Source of the DNA: Pirellulaceae bacterium
GTDB lineage: Bacteria > Planctomycetota > Planctomycetia > Pirellulales > Pirellulaceae
Reading direction: 5' to 3'
Length of the DNA: 64,000 bases
Assembly: GCA_028280445.1 (NCBI GenBank)
Contig: JANQLU010000155.1
Coordinates: 1 to 64,000 of the forward strand
The translations under genes and the position numbers were made by a program. This document shows, in pieces, positions 62,520 through 64,000 of this stretch (its first letter is position 1; each line of letters starts with the position of its first letter). Below the pieces are notes generated by a model, which was given only the letters and a program-made list of their open reading frames with translations, searched no databases and was not told where the DNA came from.

Positions 62520-63293
62520 ATGAGCCTAGTGGCAATTGTATATCATCTTGTCCCCGAGGCTCCGATTCTGGTCGCCGCCAATCGCGAAGAGCGATATGAC
62601 CGGCCCATCGCAACTCCTTCGATTCAATCTGGTAAACCACGGATTCTTGCCAGCATGGATCAGGATACGGGTGGGACGTATCTTGGCGTGAATCAGAACG
62701 GAATGTTCGTGGGCGCTGTAAAAAGACGGAAATTTTCACCCCCCTACTCTCCACGCAGTCGCAGCGCGTTGTGCCGCGAGTTGTTGCGGGCACGCTCGGC
62801 TCGACAGGCTGTCGATCTGGCGCTCGAGGAACTCCATACCGGTCAATACGATGGTGTGAATTACATTATCGCCGACGGAGAATGCGGCTGGGTGGTGCAT
62901 GCAGGCAATGACATCGACGTTGTTGAACTCGAACAAGGTCTCAGCATTGTTGGCAATCGTGATGTCAATGATTTACAAGACGAACGAGCCAGCATGGCTC
63001 GACGCTTGCTGACATTGCAAATGCTCGATTCGCCGGTCAAGTTTTTGGCCGTTGCCAGCAAAGTATTTGCTCGATCACCGGGCGCTCCTGGACGGCCCAG
63101 CATGGTCGTCAAAGGTGACGATATCGGAACGGTGAGTTCCACTTTGATTTCCTTGGGCAAAAAACCGCGCGATGCGATTTATCAATACTCCAACGGTTCA
63201 CCCGATAAATCGAAATTCGAAGATTATTCTCCGATGCTTCGAGATATCCTCAGCCGTGGTCTACGAGAGGCTCGCACCAAAGCGAACGCATAA
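62520..63293 (+). CDS. NRDE/TANGO2 family protein
   Basis: 257 residues. The family signature lies near residue 20 (LVAANREERYDRP, where N-R-D-E is here N-R-E-E), followed by DTGGTYLGVNQNGMFVGAVKRR, SRSALCRELL, and NYIIADGECGWVVHAG. The fold is Ntn-hydrolase-like; members are linked to haem or lipid metabolism in eukaryotes, with no assigned bacterial reaction. The gene has a clear rho-independent terminator. Confidence 0.92.
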   Translation: MSLVAIVYHLVPEAPILVAANREERYDRPIATPSIQSGKPRILASMDQDTGGTYLGVNQNGMFVGAVKRRKFSPPYSPRSRSALCRELLRARSARQAVDLALEELHTGQYDGVNYIIADGECGWVVHAGNDIDVVELEQGLSIVGNRDVNDLQDERASMARRLLTLQMLDSPVKFLAVASKVFARSPGAPGRPSMVVKGDDIGTVSSTLISLGKKPRDAIYQYSNGSPDKSKFEDYSPMLRDILSRGLREARTKANA

Positions 63294-63319
63294 TTCGCTT
63301 TCAAAATCGAAATCATCAA

Positions 63320-63352
63320 AGCAGCTTCATTTTCCGAAGCTGCTTTTTTTTT
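63320..63352 (+). terminator. Rho-independent terminator after the NRDE gene
   Basis: A perfect 9-bp stem AGCAGCTTC/GAAGCTGCT with a 7-base loop is followed by nine T residues, 27 bases beyond the stop codon. Confidence 0.95.
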
Positions 63353-63362
63353 GCGCAAACTT

Positions 63363-63508
63363 GGGAGGGCGAGGCTCCTGCCGAGCCAATACGACACACC
63401 CGTGGCTCGGCGGGAACCTAATCCTGTGAGCGGCAAGGCGCTAGCCGCTCACGATGGCTAAAACGATTTTTTGCAGCACTCGTGGCTCGGCAGGAGCCTC
63501 ACCCTCCC
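63363..63508. repeat. Family B palindrome, copy 4, with extra B arm and family C fragment inside
   Basis: B arms at 63363-63387 and 63484-63508 are inverted. Between them lie a second, broken B right arm (GGCTCGGCGGGAACCT, from 63404) and a shortened C hairpin at 63426-63452 (GTGAGCGGCAAGGCGCTAGC then CGCTCAC). The C fragment sits directly after the broken arm. Confidence 0.9.
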
Positions 63509-63526
63509 GTGGTTGCACAAACCCCA

Positions 63527-64000
63527 TCATGCAGCCTGTTTTTTGCGTCGTTTCACTTTGGAATACAAAATCGCATTCCCCTTTTTGCCGACTTGTTCAA
63601 TCGCGCCGATCTTGCGCAAACAATAGGCGGCTCGCTGGGCTTCCCAACGGTGAACACCCATTCGATCTGCCAAAACTTGCGTATCAAATTGTTTTGGAAA
63701 ACGTCCAGGTGCCAATTTGAACCAATCCTCGGGTTTGCGAAATCGCAGAGTGTCGCCAAAAGCCACGATTCGCAAATCTTGGACTTGGTAATCATTTTCA
63801 CGCCGCCGACGTCGGCGACCATGTCCCGGGTAGCGGGTTTCTTCGACTTCGATATGAGGCACAATCAATGTCAGATTCGGGTGTGGAAAAGCGCGCGTGA
63901 AATAGACCAGCTCTTCGAACAAATCGGATGGTTTGCCGCGCTTAGGGCTCCAGCGTTGATCGACGATGGCACCGCCCTGCTCCGCCAATTTGATCAACCG
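63527..64000 (-). CDS. Conserved planctomycete-type protein, 3' part (runs off right edge)
   Basis: The frame is open to the window edge, so the N-terminus is missing; at least 157 residues are visible. IVDQRWSPKRGKPSDLFEELVYFTRAFPHPNLTLIVPHIEVEETRYPGHGRRRRRR and the C-terminal winged-helix-like FDTQVLADRMGVHRWEAQRAAYCLRKIGAIEQVGKKGNAILY resemble an uncharacterised family I associate with planctomycetes. The basic run and winged helix suggest nucleic acid binding (inference). The ending KVKRRKKQAA is strongly basic. Confidence 0.7.
   Translation of the reverse strand, partial: RLIKLAEQGGAIVDQRWSPKRGKPSDLFEELVYFTRAFPHPNLTLIVPHIEVEETRYPGHGRRRRRRENDYQVQDLRIVAFGDTLRFRKPEDWFKLAPGRFPKQFDTQVLADRMGVHRWEAQRAAYCLRKIGAIEQVGKKGNAILYSKVKRRKKQAA

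Noticed and set aside
1..64000. CRISPR array or prophage
   Set aside because: No regularly spaced direct repeats with unique spacers, no cas genes, and no phage structural genes are seen. The repeated sequences are inverted and scattered.

Overview
The window looks like a chromosomal segment of a planctomycete, most likely from the Pirellulales. The evidence is the gene content: a DUF1592/DUF1588-type haem protein translationally coupled to a DUF1552 protein, a DUF1080 (3-keto-disaccharide hydrolase) protein, ECF-type sigma factors placed beside large Ser/Thr kinases or a FecR protein, a PEP-CTERM-anchored protease, paired Gfo/Idh/MocA oxidoreductases next to a PhyH dioxygenase, and many HEAT-repeat proteins with signal peptides. 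I cannot name genus or species from the sequence alone. Most genes stand alone or in pairs, and gene ends are crowded with short palindromic repeats.

Layout. 0.1-3.2 kb: PhyH dioxygenase divergent from two coupled Gfo/Idh/MocA oxidoreductases. 3.5-9.8 kb: a TolC-like lipoprotein convergent with a four-gene DevBCA-type ABC exporter operon (membrane fusion protein, two permeases, and an ATPase carrying a C-terminal cyclic-nucleotide-binding-like domain). 10.4-16.0 kb: oligoendopeptidase F, exported amidase-signature enzyme, PEP-CTERM metzincin, DUF1080 protein. 16.1-21.2 kb: MddA-like methyltransferase, ECF sigma factor, WD40 receptor kinase. 21.4-29.6 kb: ECF sigma factor followed by a membrane FecR/HEAT/CxxCH protein, divergent from the DUF1592-DUF1552 pair. 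29.7-39.2 kb: HEAT/EF-hand protein, polytopic membrane protein, small lipoprotein, DUF456 protein, gluzincin-LRR protein, sterol-desaturase-like hydroxylase, creatininase-like amidohydrolase, GNAT acetyltransferase.

39.5-45 kb is the accessory part. It begins at tRNA-His and holds small unrelated genes of mixed orientation: a C2-like secreted protein, a two-helix membrane protein, a GIY-YIG-like protein, a pentapeptide-repeat/TIR protein, several small membrane proteins, and the remnant of a WD40 gene. The TIR protein with its GIY-YIG-like and membrane neighbours is the best candidate for an undescribed (defence-like) system, but this is inferred from domain type and position only.

45-64 kb: beta-propeller protein, divergent NAD+-dependent DNA ligase, a sigma factor and zinc-ribbon Ser/Thr kinase pair, a nucleotide-transporter-like membrane protein, phosphodiesterase, transglutaminase-like protein, RRM protein, exported DUF255 (YyaL-like) protein, a HEAT membrane protein, FabH-like ketosynthase, an NRDE/TANGO2-family protein, and the 3' part of a conserved gene running off the right edge.

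The most striking non-coding signal is at least seven families of long inverted repeats (called A-G here). Several copies sit inside the loop of another family's copy, and several begin exactly at a stop codon. They look like small non-autonomous mobile or recombinogenic palindromes. No transposase or RAYT gene that could move them is present in the window.
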